Below, piece after piece: positions 1 through 9,087 of a DNA stretch of 64,000 bases; positions within the stretch are counted from its first letter, which is position 1; each line of letters begins with the position of its first letter. Location of the stretch: assembly GCA_963700105.1 (NCBI GenBank), contig CAVOWL010000005.1, positions 304,127 through 368,126 of the forward strand, written 5' to 3'. The stretch comes from CAVUWL01 sp963700105 (GTDB taxonomy: Bacteria > Actinomycetota > Thermoleophilia > Solirubrobacterales > 70-9). The position numbers were made by a program, and so were the translations under genes. Below the pieces are notes generated by a model. The model searched no databases. It was not told the origin of the DNA and was given only the letters and a program-made list of their open reading frames with translations.

Positions 1-80
1 GCCCGAGCCGGCGCTGGTGGCGGAAGCGATGCTGCAGAGAAGGGCAGTGCGCGAGCTACTGATCAGCTGGCCATCCCCGC

Positions 81-1067
81 TCAGCGCAGCTGATCAAACC
101 CACCGCACGCCAGCCTCTGACCGCCGGGTAGCCTGATCTCTAAACCCTCCCCGGCGAGGACCTGGCCGATCTCGGTTAGGTGGGTTTCACCGTCTTTCAG
201 CGCCGCCGCCGCAGCGGGTAGGCAATCTCTTGGCAATGTCGCGAGCAACTCGTAGTCCTCGCCGCCACCGACGGCCAGGCGCAGCGGATCGCGGCCGGCT
301 GCGGCGGCAACCTCCGCCACCCCGGCGGCGATCGGCAGAGCGCTGGCCTCGATATTCAGGTGAGCAGCGCTGGCCTCGGCGATATGTCGCGCGTCCCCCC
401 CGAGTCCATCGCTGAGGTCAATCATCGCCGACGCACCGCTAGCCGCAAGGGCCCTGCCGGCCTGAAGCCGCGGCCACGGTTCGATTTGGCGAGCGCGCAG
501 GGCCGCCGCGACCTCGGGGGCAATCGATGCGAGCAGCGAGGGCTCCTCGAGCAGCAGGAGTCCGGCCGCGGCGGCGCCGATCTCTCCGGTCAGAACCACC
601 GCATCGCCGTCGCGAGCGCCGTCGCGAGCGATCAGTGCCTCGGGGCTAGGGGCGTGACCGACCACGGTTATCGCGAGGCTGAGTACGGGCGCTCGGGTCA
701 GGTCGCCACCGGCAAGCGTGGTCTTGGTCTCCTGAGCCACCGCCGCGATCGCGTCTATCAGCTCCAGGCAGCCATCCTCATCGAGATCTCTAGGCACTCC
801 CAACGCGAGGTAGGCCTCTCCCGGTTCAGCGCCCATCGCGGCGAGGTCAGAGAGTGCTGCTGCCAGCGCCTTTCGCCCAATCTGGGCAAGGCTTAGCTGA
901 TCGCGGCGGAAGTGGACTCCGTCGACGATCGCATCCACCGAGGTCGCGGTGACTGCCCCCGGCACGGTGATCGCGGCGTCATCGCCGATTCCCAGTCGGA
1001 CTCGTGGCCCGACCGGTGCCAGCCGTTCTCGAACCCGCGCCAGCAGCTCGAACTCGCCCATACGCAT
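81..1067 (-). CDS. thiL: thiamine-monophosphate kinase
   Basis: ThiL phosphorylates thiamine monophosphate to thiamine diphosphate with ATP, the last step of cofactor synthesis in the cytoplasm. The protein has the AIR-synthase-like ThiL layout: GEFELLARV near the start, the metal-binding stretch GIGDDAA, then SVDAIVDGVHF, LSDLAAMGAEP, the AGGDLTRAP segment and a C-terminal VGGGEDYELL motif. About 328 residues is normal for the family. The reading frame stays open to 1142, but I chose ATG 1067 (a second ATG lies at 1061) because GEFELL is where ThiL proteins begin and the longer version would overlap the divergent gene at 1124. No thi genes or TPP-riboswitch motif adjoin it. The identification is secure; the start is slightly uncertain. 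Confidence 0.93.
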   Translation of the reverse strand: MRMGEFELLARVRERLAPVGPRVRLGIGDDAAITVPGAVTATSVDAIVDGVHFRRDQLSLAQIGRKALAAALSDLAAMGAEPGEAYLALGVPRDLDEDGCLELIDAIAAVAQETKTTLAGGDLTRAPVLSLAITVVGHAPSPEALIARDGARDGDAVVLTGEIGAAAAGLLLLEEPSLLASIAPEVAAALRARQIEPWPRLQAGRALAASGASAMIDLSDGLGGDARHIAEASAAHLNIEASALPIAAGVAEVAAAAGRDPLRLAVGGGEDYELLATLPRDCLPAAAAALKDGETHLTEIGQVLAGEGLEIRLPGGQRLACGGFDQLR

Positions 1068-1123
1068 ATTCTCGCGGCTGGGCGTGGACGAGCACCCGGC
1101 GCTCTCACTAAGGTCAGAAAGAC

Positions 1124-2194
1124 GTGGAGCAGCGTCAGCCACTTTTGCATCGGATCGGTGAGGCCGCGGCGCGCTTCGGGACGCGGCCGCCGCGTAGTCG
1201 CCGCCTGCGCCTTGCCCTGCAGCTCGGCCTGGCGCTGATCATCATCGGCTTCCTCGTCCTCACGGTTATCAGCCAGTGGTCAGAAATCCAAAGCAAGGGC
1301 GTTCACTTCCATGGACTGTGGCTGATTCCAGCAATGGTCGTTCTGCCCTGCTTTTACGCGCTGAGCGCGCTCGGTTGGGATTTCACCCTGCGCTTCCTTG
1401 GCTACCGGATTGGGGTCGGTCGGGCCCAGGTTGCCTGGGGCCAGCCGCTGCTTGCCCGCTACGTACCGGGCAGCGTCTTATACGTGCTCGGTCGGGTGCT
1501 GCTCTCAGAGCGGGCCGGGGTTCCGCGGCGAATCGCGATAGCCAGCATCGTCTACGAACAGGCGATCTCAGCGACTTCGGCGATCATCGTCGCTGCCTAC
1601 TTCATCATCAACCATCCGGATCTGCAGGGACAGCCCCTGCGTTGGGCGGTCCTGGTGCTGATCCCTATCGCGCTGGTGCTCTTGCATCCCCGCATCTTCG
1701 GACCGTTGAGCAACCGGGTGATGCGGGCCTTCGGACGTGAACCCCTTCCCGCCGTGATCTCGCTGCGCGGAGTGATCGCTCTGGTCGTCTTTTACTCGCT
1801 CAACTGGGGGGTCGTGGCGGTTGGCATCTACTGCGTCGCGCGTTCGGTCAGCACGATCCCGCTCAACGACATCCTGATCGTCGGCTCCGCTCAGGCGATC
1901 GGCTACTTCGCCGCCTTGGTCACCCTCGTCGCCCCGGCCGGCCTTGGGGTTCGCGATGCCGCCTTTGCCTGGGCAGTGAAGGCTGCGGTTCCGGGGGAAA
2001 GCTTCGCGGTCGCCTCGCTGATTGCCCTCGCGGTCAGGGCAGTGCTAACCCTGGTCGAGGTGATCTTTGTGGGTGTCGTCACCGCGCTTGGCCGCCGGCA
2101 GGGTTGGAGCATTCCCACCGGGGTTCTGCACCCCTCCCCCCAAGAGAAGGCAGCAGGTCCGGAGGCCGGGGGCCCCTCTCCCGAGATCCTCTGA
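1124..2194 (+). CDS. flippase-like / LPG-synthase-TM domain membrane protein
   Basis: This is a 356-residue polytopic membrane protein. A basic N-terminus (residues 1-28) precedes about eight hydrophobic segments, including YVPGSVLYVLGRVLL near residue 126 and a C-terminal APAGLGVRDAAF motif. Both are hallmarks of the lysylphosphatidylglycerol-synthase transmembrane family (PF03706), which includes MprF flippase domains and AglD-like proteins. The catalytic aminoacyl-transferase domain of MprF is absent, so it is the membrane module only. Family members are thought to move or modify lipid-linked envelope components; the substrate here is unknown. It diverges from thiL and converges on a mannosyltransferase-like gene that also acts on envelope lipids. 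A hairpin could form across its stop codon (CCCCTC at about 2173 with GAGGGG at about 2193). Confidence 0.8.
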   Translation: MEQRQPLLHRIGEAAARFGTRPPRSRRLRLALQLGLALIIIGFLVLTVISQWSEIQSKGVHFHGLWLIPAMVVLPCFYALSALGWDFTLRFLGYRIGVGRAQVAWGQPLLARYVPGSVLYVLGRVLLSERAGVPRRIAIASIVYEQAISATSAIIVAAYFIINHPDLQGQPLRWAVLVLIPIALVLLHPRIFGPLSNRVMRAFGREPLPAVISLRGVIALVVFYSLNWGVVAVGIYCVARSVSTIPLNDILIVGSAQAIGYFAALVTLVAPAGLGVRDAAFAWAVKAAVPGESFAVASLIALAVRAVLTLVEVIFVGVVTALGRRQGWSIPTGVLHPSPQEKAAGPEAGGPSPEIL

Positions 2195-2243
2195 GGGGGG
2201 CTTCCCGTTCTTGATGTCATGGCTATAGATGCTGCCGTCGTTG

Positions 2244-3296
2244 TTAGAGCCGGGCGCCGAGCTGAAAGGCGGTTAGCGCCAGAACCAGAAGCTGCAGCTT
2301 TCGATCCCGCGAAAGGGCGGTCAGGGGAAGCGTCCAGATCAGATACCAGGGGAGCAGCCAGGAGCTGGCTACAAGCAGCCCGAGGGAGGCCCAGGCGGCC
2401 GCGCGAAGCCAATCGCCCCCCCTCCAGGTCCAGACCAACAGGTAGCTGAGCCCGGCGGCATAAAGGAGGAGGGCGCCGATTCGCGCCGCGTCCTTGCCCA
2501 GGCCCGAGAGCCGCGCGAAGGTGGTCGGCAGGCTGAGGTGGCTGGTCTTTGACTGGTTCTCGCCGGCGAGCCCCAGCGCTCCCAGCCAGCTCCAGCCAAA
2601 GGCGAGTCCGGCGGCGAGGGCGATCAGCGCAAAGGCGATCAGCGCGGCGATCAGAAAACGCCCCCGCCGCAGCGAGCCGAGCAGCGCGAAAGGGGCGATA
2701 AACGCGGTCGAGACCTTGATCGCCAGCGCCGCGACCGTCGCGACGCCGGCACGCGCCTCGCGGCCGGCGAGCACCGCCGCGACGCCGAGCATCACAACGA
2801 GCATCGCAAGCGCGTCGTTGTGGGCACCGCCAACCACTTGAACGAGGACGAGCGGGTTGAGGGCGATGAATGAAGCGGTGCGCAGCGGCTCGATCCCGCG
2901 GGCAGGGGCGAGGCGGGCCCCCAGCGCGGCCAGCGCCAGGACGCAGGCGCCGGCCAAGGCCTTTAGCACTACCACCGCAGCCGCAACGGGCAGCCATGCG
3001 AGCGGGTAGCTAAGCAGGGTGAAGAGCGGCCCGTAGGCGCTCGGCGTATGACGCCAAGTCACCTCGGCGAAGGCCGGATCGTGAGGTGCCGCGGCGGGTC
3101 CTCGCAGGTAGGGATTGATGCCGTGCAAAGGCCCGAGGCGGGCGTAGTCGACGTAGCTATAGACATCGTGGGAGAGCAGCGGTGGGAGCGCGGTGAAGGT
3201 GAGAACCGCGACCCAGATCGCGGTCCAGATGAACCCCCGCCCGAGCGAGGGAGCCGCCGCGATGAGGCCGAGGTAGGCGAGGAAGCCCGCCCACAT
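2244..3296 (-). CDS. PPM-dependent alpha-mannosyltransferase-like membrane protein
   Basis: This integral membrane glycosyltransferase has about nine hydrophobic helices. Loop motifs resemble the MptA/MptB and GT87-type polyprenol-phosphate-mannose transferases: HDVYSYVDYAR followed by NPYL in the first large loop, YGPLF, the NPLVLVQVVGGAHNDAL segment and PWYLIW near the C-terminus. Such enzymes add mannose from a lipid carrier to extracytoplasmic glycans or lipoglycans. At 350 residues it is shorter than mycobacterial MptA/B. The gene follows the penicillin-binding protein in the same reading frame, with only the TAG stop and 11 codons between them. ATG 3296 has no ribosome-binding site and begins inside the first helix, whereas a CTG at 3329 follows a GGGGAG motif by 7 nt and may be the true start. 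Confidence 0.72.
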   Translation of the reverse strand: MWAGFLAYLGLIAAAPSLGRGFIWTAIWVAVLTFTALPPLLSHDVYSYVDYARLGPLHGINPYLRGPAAAPHDPAFAEVTWRHTPSAYGPLFTLLSYPLAWLPVAAAVVVLKALAGACVLALAALGARLAPARGIEPLRTASFIALNPLVLVQVVGGAHNDALAMLVVMLGVAAVLAGREARAGVATVAALAIKVSTAFIAPFALLGSLRRGRFLIAALIAFALIALAAGLAFGWSWLGALGLAGENQSKTSHLSLPTTFARLSGLGKDAARIGALLLYAAGLSYLLVWTWRGGDWLRAAAWASLGLLVASSWLLPWYLIWTLPLTALSRDRKLQLLVLALTAFQLGARL

Positions 3297-3329
3297 GAGA
3301 ACGTAGGCCGCCCCGGCGGAGATGGTCAG

Positions 3330-5480
3330 CTAACCGCTCCCCGCACCGCTTGGAGCGCCGTTGCCGAGGGCGGCGCCATGAGCGTCACGCGAGGGCGCCG
3401 GGCTCGGCGGCAGGGGTGGGGGGGCCGGGGCGGGCTTTTGTCCGAGACCCGGCGCGTAGGCGTTTGGGTTATAGCCGCCAACCGCGGCGGAGCCCCGCGG
3501 CGGCGTCGAACTCCCACCGCCGCGGGCGCCCGCGGAGCCGGGTGGGGAGGCGGTGTACTTGCCGAAGAACGGCGTCCAGCTGATTCGCTGCGTGGGCGGG
3601 GTTATGTCGACGCAGGGGACCGGCGCGTTGGCGTAGAGGGAGTGCCAGATTTCCGCGGGGAAGGTGCCGCCGAAGACGGTGATGCCGTTGACGTCGGTCA
3701 TCGAGATTGCATTTGACTGCGGGTAGCCAACCCAGACCGTACTGGCCAGATTGGGCTGATATCCGGCGAACCAGGCATCGGTGTAGTTATCGGTGGTGCC
3801 GGTCTTGCCCGCCTGCCCGGCACAGCCGGTGTAGGCGGCGGTGCCGGTTCCTTCGGTGATGTTGTCGCGCAAAAGCCTGGTCACCTGATAGGCGACCGGG
3901 GCGCTGATCACGCGTTTGGGTTCCGGTGCTTCGGGATGTTCGATGCGACCGTCGGGGAAGACGACCTTGCGGATCGCGATCGGGTTGTGGTGGATACCGC
4001 CCGAGGCGAGGGTCGCGTAGGCATCGGCTAGCTCGAGCGGCGAGACGCCGATCCGAAGGCCGCCGATCCCTTCGGCGGGAATTCCGTCGAGGTGGGTGGT
4101 GATGCCCATCGATTTGGCGGTCGCCGCCACGTTGGCGGGGCCTACGTCGAGGTCGAGCTGGGCGAAGACCGTGTTGTCTGAGGTGACCGTCGCCTGCTTC
4201 AGGTTGATCGTTCCCTGGTAGCCCTCATCGGCTGTGTGCACGGTCCAGTGTCCCCACCTGGGGAGGTTGAGGTTGAGGGGTTTGGAGGTGTAGTAGGTCG
4301 TGTAGGGGTCGATGCCCTGCTTGATCGCCGTCGTCAGCACGAAAGCCTTGAAGGTCGAGCCGGGCTGGCGGTGTCCCTGTGCGGCGAGGTTGAACTGGTT
4401 TTGGCTGTAGCTGGTGCTGGTGTCCATCGCTTTGATTTCGCCGTTTTGGGGATCGATTGAGACAAGAGCTGAGGCCGGGTTGCTGGGGTAGGGCAGGGTC
4501 GAATGCATCGCTTCCAAGCCGACTTTCTGGAGCCGGGGATCGATGGTCGTGTAGACCTTGAGCCCGCCCTTTCGCACGAGGTTCGCGCCGTATTTTTCGA
4601 TCAGCTTGTTTTCGACGTAGTCGAAGAAGTACGGCTGGCGGTGTTCGAAGTAGCCGCTTGAGCGGTCCAGTTGGAGGCCGCCTGCCTCGGCCCGGGCGGC
4701 CCGGGCGGTGGAGATGTAGCCGAGCTTGGCCATCTTGGCCAGGACCTCGTTGCGGCGCAGACGGGCGGCGTGCGGGTCGAGGATGGGGTTGTATTCGGAG
4801 GGCGCCTGAGGCAGGCCGGCAAGCAGCGCCTCCTGCTCGAGCGTCAGCTTCCAGACGGGCCTTGAGAAGTAATAGCGCGATGCCGCTCCGACCCCGATCG
4901 CCGTGCTGCCACCGTTTGTACCGTAGGAGGCGCTGTTTAGGTACTGGCCGAGAATTTCTCGCTTCGAGTGCTTTTGGGAGTACTCGATCGCAAGCTTAGC
5001 TTCGACAATCTTTCGTTCGAGGGTGCGGGCCGGGCGCCCAATGCAAAGGTTGCGGACCAACTGCTGGGTGATCGTCGATCCACCCTCGATCGCCTGGCCC
5101 GCTTCGAGGTCTTTGACAGCGGCGCGCAGGATGCCCTCCGGGTCGATCGCCCCATGCTGGTAAAAGCGTTGATCCTCGATCGAAATCGTCGCCAGCTCGA
5201 GGTTTTTGGGGATCCGATTGATCGCCACCGGCTGATCGGCAGTTTCGGAATCGATTACCCCGAGCTTGCTGCCATCAGCGGCGTAAAGCGTCGTGTTGCC
5301 GCCTCGATCGATCGATTTACAGGCGGCCAGCGAGGGGGCCTTGGCGGCAACGGCTAGAACCCAGGAGGTGGCGGCGACGATGGCGATCGCGACGATCGCC
5401 GTGACCGTGACGGCGACGATCAGCAGCTTCTCAGCGGCACCGTGACGGCGCCGCTGACGTCGGCGGCTTCGCTGCGTCAT
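3330..5480 (-). CDS. class A penicillin-binding protein (bifunctional transglycosylase/transpeptidase)
   Basis: This enzyme polymerises glycan strands and cross-links peptidoglycan outside the membrane. A basic N-terminus and one transmembrane helix (about residues 18-46) precede a GT51 domain (about 75-260) with the catalytic E102 in EDQRFYQHG and the EGGSTITQQLVRN motif at 132-144. The transpeptidase domain carries the serine motif STFK at 375-378, SDN at 434-436 and KTGT at 559-562. A proline/glycine/alanine-rich tail (about 645-716) is probably disordered. All active-site residues are present and 716 residues is typical for actinobacterial PBP1-type proteins. It heads a transcript with the mannosyltransferase-like gene and lies close to an L,D-transpeptidase, consistent with a wall-synthesis neighbourhood. 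Confidence 0.95.
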   Translation of the reverse strand: MTQRSRRRQRRRHGAAEKLLIVAVTVTAIVAIAIVAATSWVLAVAAKAPSLAACKSIDRGGNTTLYAADGSKLGVIDSETADQPVAINRIPKNLELATISIEDQRFYQHGAIDPEGILRAAVKDLEAGQAIEGGSTITQQLVRNLCIGRPARTLERKIVEAKLAIEYSQKHSKREILGQYLNSASYGTNGGSTAIGVGAASRYYFSRPVWKLTLEQEALLAGLPQAPSEYNPILDPHAARLRRNEVLAKMAKLGYISTARAARAEAGGLQLDRSSGYFEHRQPYFFDYVENKLIEKYGANLVRKGGLKVYTTIDPRLQKVGLEAMHSTLPYPSNPASALVSIDPQNGEIKAMDTSTSYSQNQFNLAAQGHRQPGSTFKAFVLTTAIKQGIDPYTTYYTSKPLNLNLPRWGHWTVHTADEGYQGTINLKQATVTSDNTVFAQLDLDVGPANVAATAKSMGITTHLDGIPAEGIGGLRIGVSPLELADAYATLASGGIHHNPIAIRKVVFPDGRIEHPEAPEPKRVISAPVAYQVTRLLRDNITEGTGTAAYTGCAGQAGKTGTTDNYTDAWFAGYQPNLASTVWVGYPQSNAISMTDVNGITVFGGTFPAEIWHSLYANAPVPCVDITPPTQRISWTPFFGKYTASPPGSAGARGGGSSTPPRGSAAVGGYNPNAYAPGLGQKPAPAPPPLPPSPAPSRDAHGAALGNGAPSGAGSG

Positions 5481-5507
5481 CGCAGCGAAGGGTAGCGGCG
5501 CTCAAGC

Positions 5508-5933
5508 TCAGGCCTGGGTGTCCCCGGTGGAGTGGTTGTGCATGATCCCCTCGACCAGCATCTGATTTGGGATGACTACGGCGCTGCCGTCGCCGGGGTC
5601 GATATAGGTGTAGGAGAGGGTGACATCGGTAACGCGACCGCTGACTTCTTCGAAGCTGATCCGATCGCCGATCCGGATCGGCTGGGTTACCGCGAGCTGC
5701 ACACCCGCGACCATGTTGGCGATCGTGTGCTGGGCAGCGAAGCCGACGATCAGGCCGATCACGGCAGTGGAGGCGAGGATGCCGGTTGCCAGGCGCTTCA
5801 GTTCGGTGAACTGACTGAGCGCTATCGCTGCCAAGACGACGACGATCGCGACAAAGATCAGCCGGCGAAGAACTCGGAGACGGGTTCTGGTGGAGCGCGA
5901 GACCTGGGAGACTGCCGGCGACATGACCTGCAA
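5508..5933 (-). CDS. small MscS-family mechanosensitive channel protein
   Basis: The 141-residue product is a minimal MscS protein. One N-terminal helix (about residues 22-42) is followed by the pore-lining helix with the glycine/alanine-rich GLIVGFAAQHTIANMVAG segment. A short beta domain follows (QPIRIGDRISFEEVSGRVTD, then VVIPNQMLVEG), which matches the MscS beta domain. The large C-terminal alpha-beta vestibule is missing, so this is a shortened member. Family members open on membrane tension and release solutes during osmotic downshock. The gene ends 27 bp before the penicillin-binding protein start on the same strand, so the two may share a transcript. Confidence 0.85.
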   Translation of the reverse strand: MQVMSPAVSQVSRSTRTRLRVLRRLIFVAIVVVLAAIALSQFTELKRLATGILASTAVIGLIVGFAAQHTIANMVAGVQLAVTQPIRIGDRISFEEVSGRVTDVTLSYTYIDPGDGSAVVIPNQMLVEGIMHNHSTGDTQA

Positions 5934-5999
5934 CTTAGCCGCGCGGGTAGTCGGGCACTCAGACGTCGATGATCACCCAGGCTGCGCGATCGGTGATCT

Positions 6000-6707
6000 G
6001 TGATGACTGCGATCGAGAGTCTCGACGAGGCAGGGGAGCGTCCAGCCTCCTTCCCCTACGCCAATTGGGGCCTCCTTGCGGCGCTTCTCGGCGTTCCCTT
6101 GGCCCTGGCGACCGGCCTGGTGCTCGCCACGCCGGCGGCGATTATCGGCTATCGCCACAACGGCGAACTGACAGCCTGGGCGGCCTCCGTCGCCCAACTC
6201 GCGACGGAGGCCGGCTTCCTGATGGGGCCGATCCTGATCGCGATGCGCCGGGGGGCGTCGCTTCGGGGCGCGCTTTCGCGACTTGGGGTGCGGCGCTTTC
6301 GGCCCTCGGCCCTGCAGTGGATGCTCGCCGCGATCGGCGTCTACCTGCTCTGCATCTACCTCTATGCCGTCTTTGTCGCCGCTCCCCATCAGGAAAACAT
6401 CGCCAAGGACTTTGGCGTGCTGCCGGTTCAGATCCTCCTGATCGTTTTCGCCGCGCCGATCTGTGAGGAGGTCTGTTTTCGCGGGATGTTGTTTGGGGGT
6501 TTGCGCCAGCGCCTGCCGCGCTTGGCGGCGGCGCTGATAAGCGGACTGATCTTTGGCGCCCTGCATGCGACCACGGGCGTCAGCGCGGTGCCGCCGCTGA
6601 TCGTTTTCGGCGTCGTCCTCGCCTTCCTTTACGAGAAAACCGGATCGATTCTTCCCGGGATTGCGCTGCACATGCTGAACAATTCGGTCGCCCTACTAGC
6701 CCGCTAG
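6000..6707 (+). CDS. CPBP-family intramembrane metalloprotease (CAAX/Abi type)
   Basis: This 235-residue membrane protein has six or seven helices and the family's catalytic motifs: the EEVCFRG glutamate pair with arginine, a histidine in FGALHA, and a second histidine in HMLNN near the C-terminus. CPBP proteases cleave membrane-embedded substrates; bacterial members serve in bacteriocin immunity, peptide maturation or unknown roles, and nothing nearby identifies a substrate. Translation probably starts at GTG 6000, directly followed by an ATG codon. The gene diverges from the MscS gene and is followed 10 bp later by an L,D-transpeptidase on the same strand. Confidence 0.88.
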   Translation: MMTAIESLDEAGERPASFPYANWGLLAALLGVPLALATGLVLATPAAIIGYRHNGELTAWAASVAQLATEAGFLMGPILIAMRRGASLRGALSRLGVRRFRPSALQWMLAAIGVYLLCIYLYAVFVAAPHQENIAKDFGVLPVQILLIVFAAPICEEVCFRGMLFGGLRQRLPRLAAALISGLIFGALHATTGVSAVPPLIVFGVVLAFLYEKTGSILPGIALHMLNNSVALLAR

Positions 6708-6717
6708 CATCAAAGCT

Positions 6718-7668
6718 ATGAGTCGCCGCATCATTTTGGGTTTGATCGTTTCGGCCCTCTTACTGGCCTCGTCAGGGACGGCGCTGGGCGCTGCGGCGCC
6801 GGTGCCGGGTGCCACGGTGAAGATCCAGGTCGGCAAGCTGAATCGCGACAGGGCCCCGATCTATGCGACGGTGCCGGTAACCGGCTCAATGGCGCCATTC
6901 GTGGCGGGACAGACCGTCGAAGTCAACTTCTATCTCAATTCCCATCCGGTGCTTCGCCGCAGCGTCTCGGTGAAGAAGGGGAGCGGCGATAGTGGTTATT
7001 TCTCGACCAGCATCGTCGTTCGCAAGGACGGGCGCTACGCGGTCAGCGCCACCCATCCGGCCAACCCTGCACTCGGCGCCGACACCACGCCGCGCAAGAG
7101 CTGGAAGGTCAGCTTTCCCTCCCTTCACCCCGGTGAGTGCGGCAACGTCGTCGGCGGGTTCAAAGCGGCGCTGGCGAGGATGGGTTACGCATCCGGCGGA
7201 GGCTCATGCTTTAACGCTCGCCTCGGGCGCGAGGTGCTCGCCTACCGCAAAGTCAACAACATGAGTCGAGACGAGCAGGCCGGTGGTCGCATCGTGGAAG
7301 CGGCCTTCGGTGGCCGGGGCGGCTACCGGGTGCGCTATCCGGGAGCTGGCGAACACGCTGAAGTGCCGCTCACCAAGCAGGTTCTTGTCCTCGCCAGAGG
7401 GGGTAAGCCCTTTGCGATCTATCCCGTCTCGACCGGTAAGCCCTCCACCCCCACGGTCACCGGGCACTACCACTTCTATTTGCGTTCGCCCGGCTACAAC
7501 TCTGAGGGGATGTACTACTCCTTCTATTGGTACCGGGGCTACGCGGTTCACGGCTACGCCTCGGTTCCAAACTACGCTGCCAGCCACGGTTGCGTTCGCA
7601 CCTACATCGCCGATCAGCCGCGCATCTACTACGAGCTTCACCAGGGCGAGAGCATCTTCGTCTTCTAG
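6718..7668 (+). CDS. secreted L,D-transpeptidase (YkuD domain)
   Basis: A signal peptide (about residues 1-26) leads into an Ig-like domain (about 30-135), a peptidoglycan-binding-like middle part and a C-terminal YkuD domain. The YkuD catalytic motif is clear: VHGY, then SHGCVR near residues 289-294 with the nucleophilic Cys292. L,D-transpeptidases form 3-3 peptidoglycan cross-links outside the membrane and resist most beta-lactams. The gene begins 10 bp after the CPBP protease gene and probably shares its transcript. With the class A penicillin-binding protein upstream it gives this region both types of cross-linking enzyme. Confidence 0.9.
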   Translation: MSRRIILGLIVSALLLASSGTALGAAAPVPGATVKIQVGKLNRDRAPIYATVPVTGSMAPFVAGQTVEVNFYLNSHPVLRRSVSVKKGSGDSGYFSTSIVVRKDGRYAVSATHPANPALGADTTPRKSWKVSFPSLHPGECGNVVGGFKAALARMGYASGGGSCFNARLGREVLAYRKVNNMSRDEQAGGRIVEAAFGGRGGYRVRYPGAGEHAEVPLTKQVLVLARGGKPFAIYPVSTGKPSTPTVTGHYHFYLRSPGYNSEGMYYSFYWYRGYAVHGYASVPNYAASHGCVRTYIADQPRIYYELHQGESIFVF

Positions 7669-7824
7669 GCCGGTGAGGGTTTTCGTCGCGGCGAGGAGTG
7701 AAGTTGAGGGCGGACATAGGTCGGTTCGCCTGCTTTGCGCCGCCGGGCAGGAGGTGACGCAGCCAAATGCGAACGGGCTTTCTCGGGGCGGCGGCTTGGG
7801 CGCTTCGAGCATAGGATTGTCGAG

Positions 7825-8391
7825 GTGAGCCAGCTTGCCGATGCCAGACGCACGCTGCTCGCCGAGCTGCGGGAGCACTCCCTCCTGATTGGCGAGGTAA
7901 TCCTCTCAAGTGGCGCCAGGGCGGATTACTACGTCGATGCTCGAAGGACCCTGTTGCGCCCGAGGGGCTTGCTTGCGGCGGGAGAGCTGATTGCCGCGGC
8001 GGCCCGCGAGGCGGGGGCTGAGGCGGTTGGAGGTCCGGTGATGGCGGCGATTCCGCTCGCCTGCGCCGCGATTGCCGTCCCTGGAGGCGATCAACTGGTC
8101 GGATTCTTCGTCCGCAAGGAGCGCAAGGAGCACGGCCTGCAGCGCTGGGTCGAGGGACCGGTTGAGGCCGGTGCCAAATGCCTGGTGGTCGAGGACACCG
8201 TGACCAGCGGGGCCTCCACGGCGAGCGCCGTCGAGCGGATTCGCAGCGAGGGCCTCGGGGTGGTTGGAGTGCTGAGCGTCGTCGATCGCCTCGCCGGTGG
8301 GGGTGGGGTGATCGAAGCCGCTGCCGATGCGCCCTACCGGAGCCTGATCACGATCGACGAGCTCTACCCAGAGCGCCCCGACCGGGGCTGA
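7825..8391 (+). CDS. pyrE: orotate phosphoribosyltransferase
   Basis: PyrE transfers phosphoribose from PRPP to orotate to make OMP in de novo pyrimidine synthesis. The phosphoribosyltransferase signature LVVEDTVTSGAS is present, together with the GGPVMAAIPLACA segment and the lysine/arginine-rich flexible loop RKERKEHG, all as in bacterial PyrE. The product from GTG 7825 is 188 residues, a normal size. The frame is open further upstream (to 7735), but that extension is arginine-rich and unlike the family, so the GTG was preferred. No other pyr genes are adjacent; the next gene, 11 bp downstream, is a YceH-type protein. Confidence 0.93.
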   Translation: MSQLADARRTLLAELREHSLLIGEVILSSGARADYYVDARRTLLRPRGLLAAGELIAAAAREAGAEAVGGPVMAAIPLACAAIAVPGGDQLVGFFVRKERKEHGLQRWVEGPVEAGAKCLVVEDTVTSGASTASAVERIRSEGLGVVGVLSVVDRLAGGGGVIEAAADAPYRSLITIDELYPERPDRG

Positions 8392-8402
8392 CCTGGGCTG
8401 AG

Positions 8403-9038
8403 ATGGAACCCGATGCGGTCGAGATCCGGGTACTGGGCTGTCTGATCGAGAAGCAGCACACCACCCCCGGTTCCTATCCGCTCTCGCTGAATTCGCTGCG
8501 GCTGGCCTGCAACCAGGCGACGAATCGAGAGCCGGTGGTCGACTTTGAGGAGGCTGAGGTGGTCGAGGCTCTGCGCCGCCTCGCCTTGCGCGGTTGGACT
8601 CGCCTCGCCAGCGGTGCCGGGAGTCGGGCCCGCAAGTACCGCCACCTGCTTGACCAAGTGCTCCGCGTTGATGATGCGGAGCTCGCAGTTTTGGCCGTGT
8701 TGATGCTACGGGGCCCCCAGACGCCGGGCGAGCTGAAGCAGCGCTGCGAGCGCCTCCACGAATTCCCCAGCCTCACCAGCCTCAGCGAGACCCTCACGCT
8801 CCTGGTCGAGGCGGGCCACGTAAGCCGCCATCAACGCCGCCCCGGCCAAAAGGAGGATCGCTATGAGCAGTTGCTCGGAGAAGCGCCGGGCCAGGTGGCG
8901 ATCGACCACGATTTGGCTCGCTCAGAGTCAGGCGGCCTCGATGGCGGTAGCGAGCAGCGCTTGGAGCGCCTTGAAACCGAGCTCGCCTCGCTGCGCTCCG
9001 AGCTCGCGGAGCTGCGAGCGGCGCTGGGAGAAGACTAG
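8403..9038 (+). CDS. YceH/DUF480 family protein
   Basis: The 211-residue product matches the DUF480 (YceH) family over nearly its whole length: VEIRVLGCLIEKQHTTPGSY at the start, NSLRLACNQATNREPV, then GSRARKYRH and the second winged-helix segment LRGPQTPGELKQR. The family folds as two winged helices. Its molecular function is not established. A C-terminal coiled-coil-like tail (LERLETELASLRSELAELR) follows. ATG 8403 was chosen because it puts the conserved core directly after the start; the frame is open further upstream only across pyrE. The 11-bp gap from pyrE suggests co-transcription. Confidence 0.88.
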   Translation: MEPDAVEIRVLGCLIEKQHTTPGSYPLSLNSLRLACNQATNREPVVDFEEAEVVEALRRLALRGWTRLASGAGSRARKYRHLLDQVLRVDDAELAVLAVLMLRGPQTPGELKQRCERLHEFPSLTSLSETLTLLVEAGHVSRHQRRPGQKEDRYEQLLGEAPGQVAIDHDLARSESGGLDGGSEQRLERLETELASLRSELAELRAALGED

Positions 9039-9087
9039 GAGAGCCAGCCCACCAGATTGCGTGGGTAAGGCTTGGCGGCGGTTTGCA

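Noticed and set aside
1903..2997. 364-codon minus-strand frame across two genes
   Set aside because: It is antisense to the flippase-like gene and in the wrong frame for the mannosyltransferase gene; the product is arginine/alanine-rich without domains.
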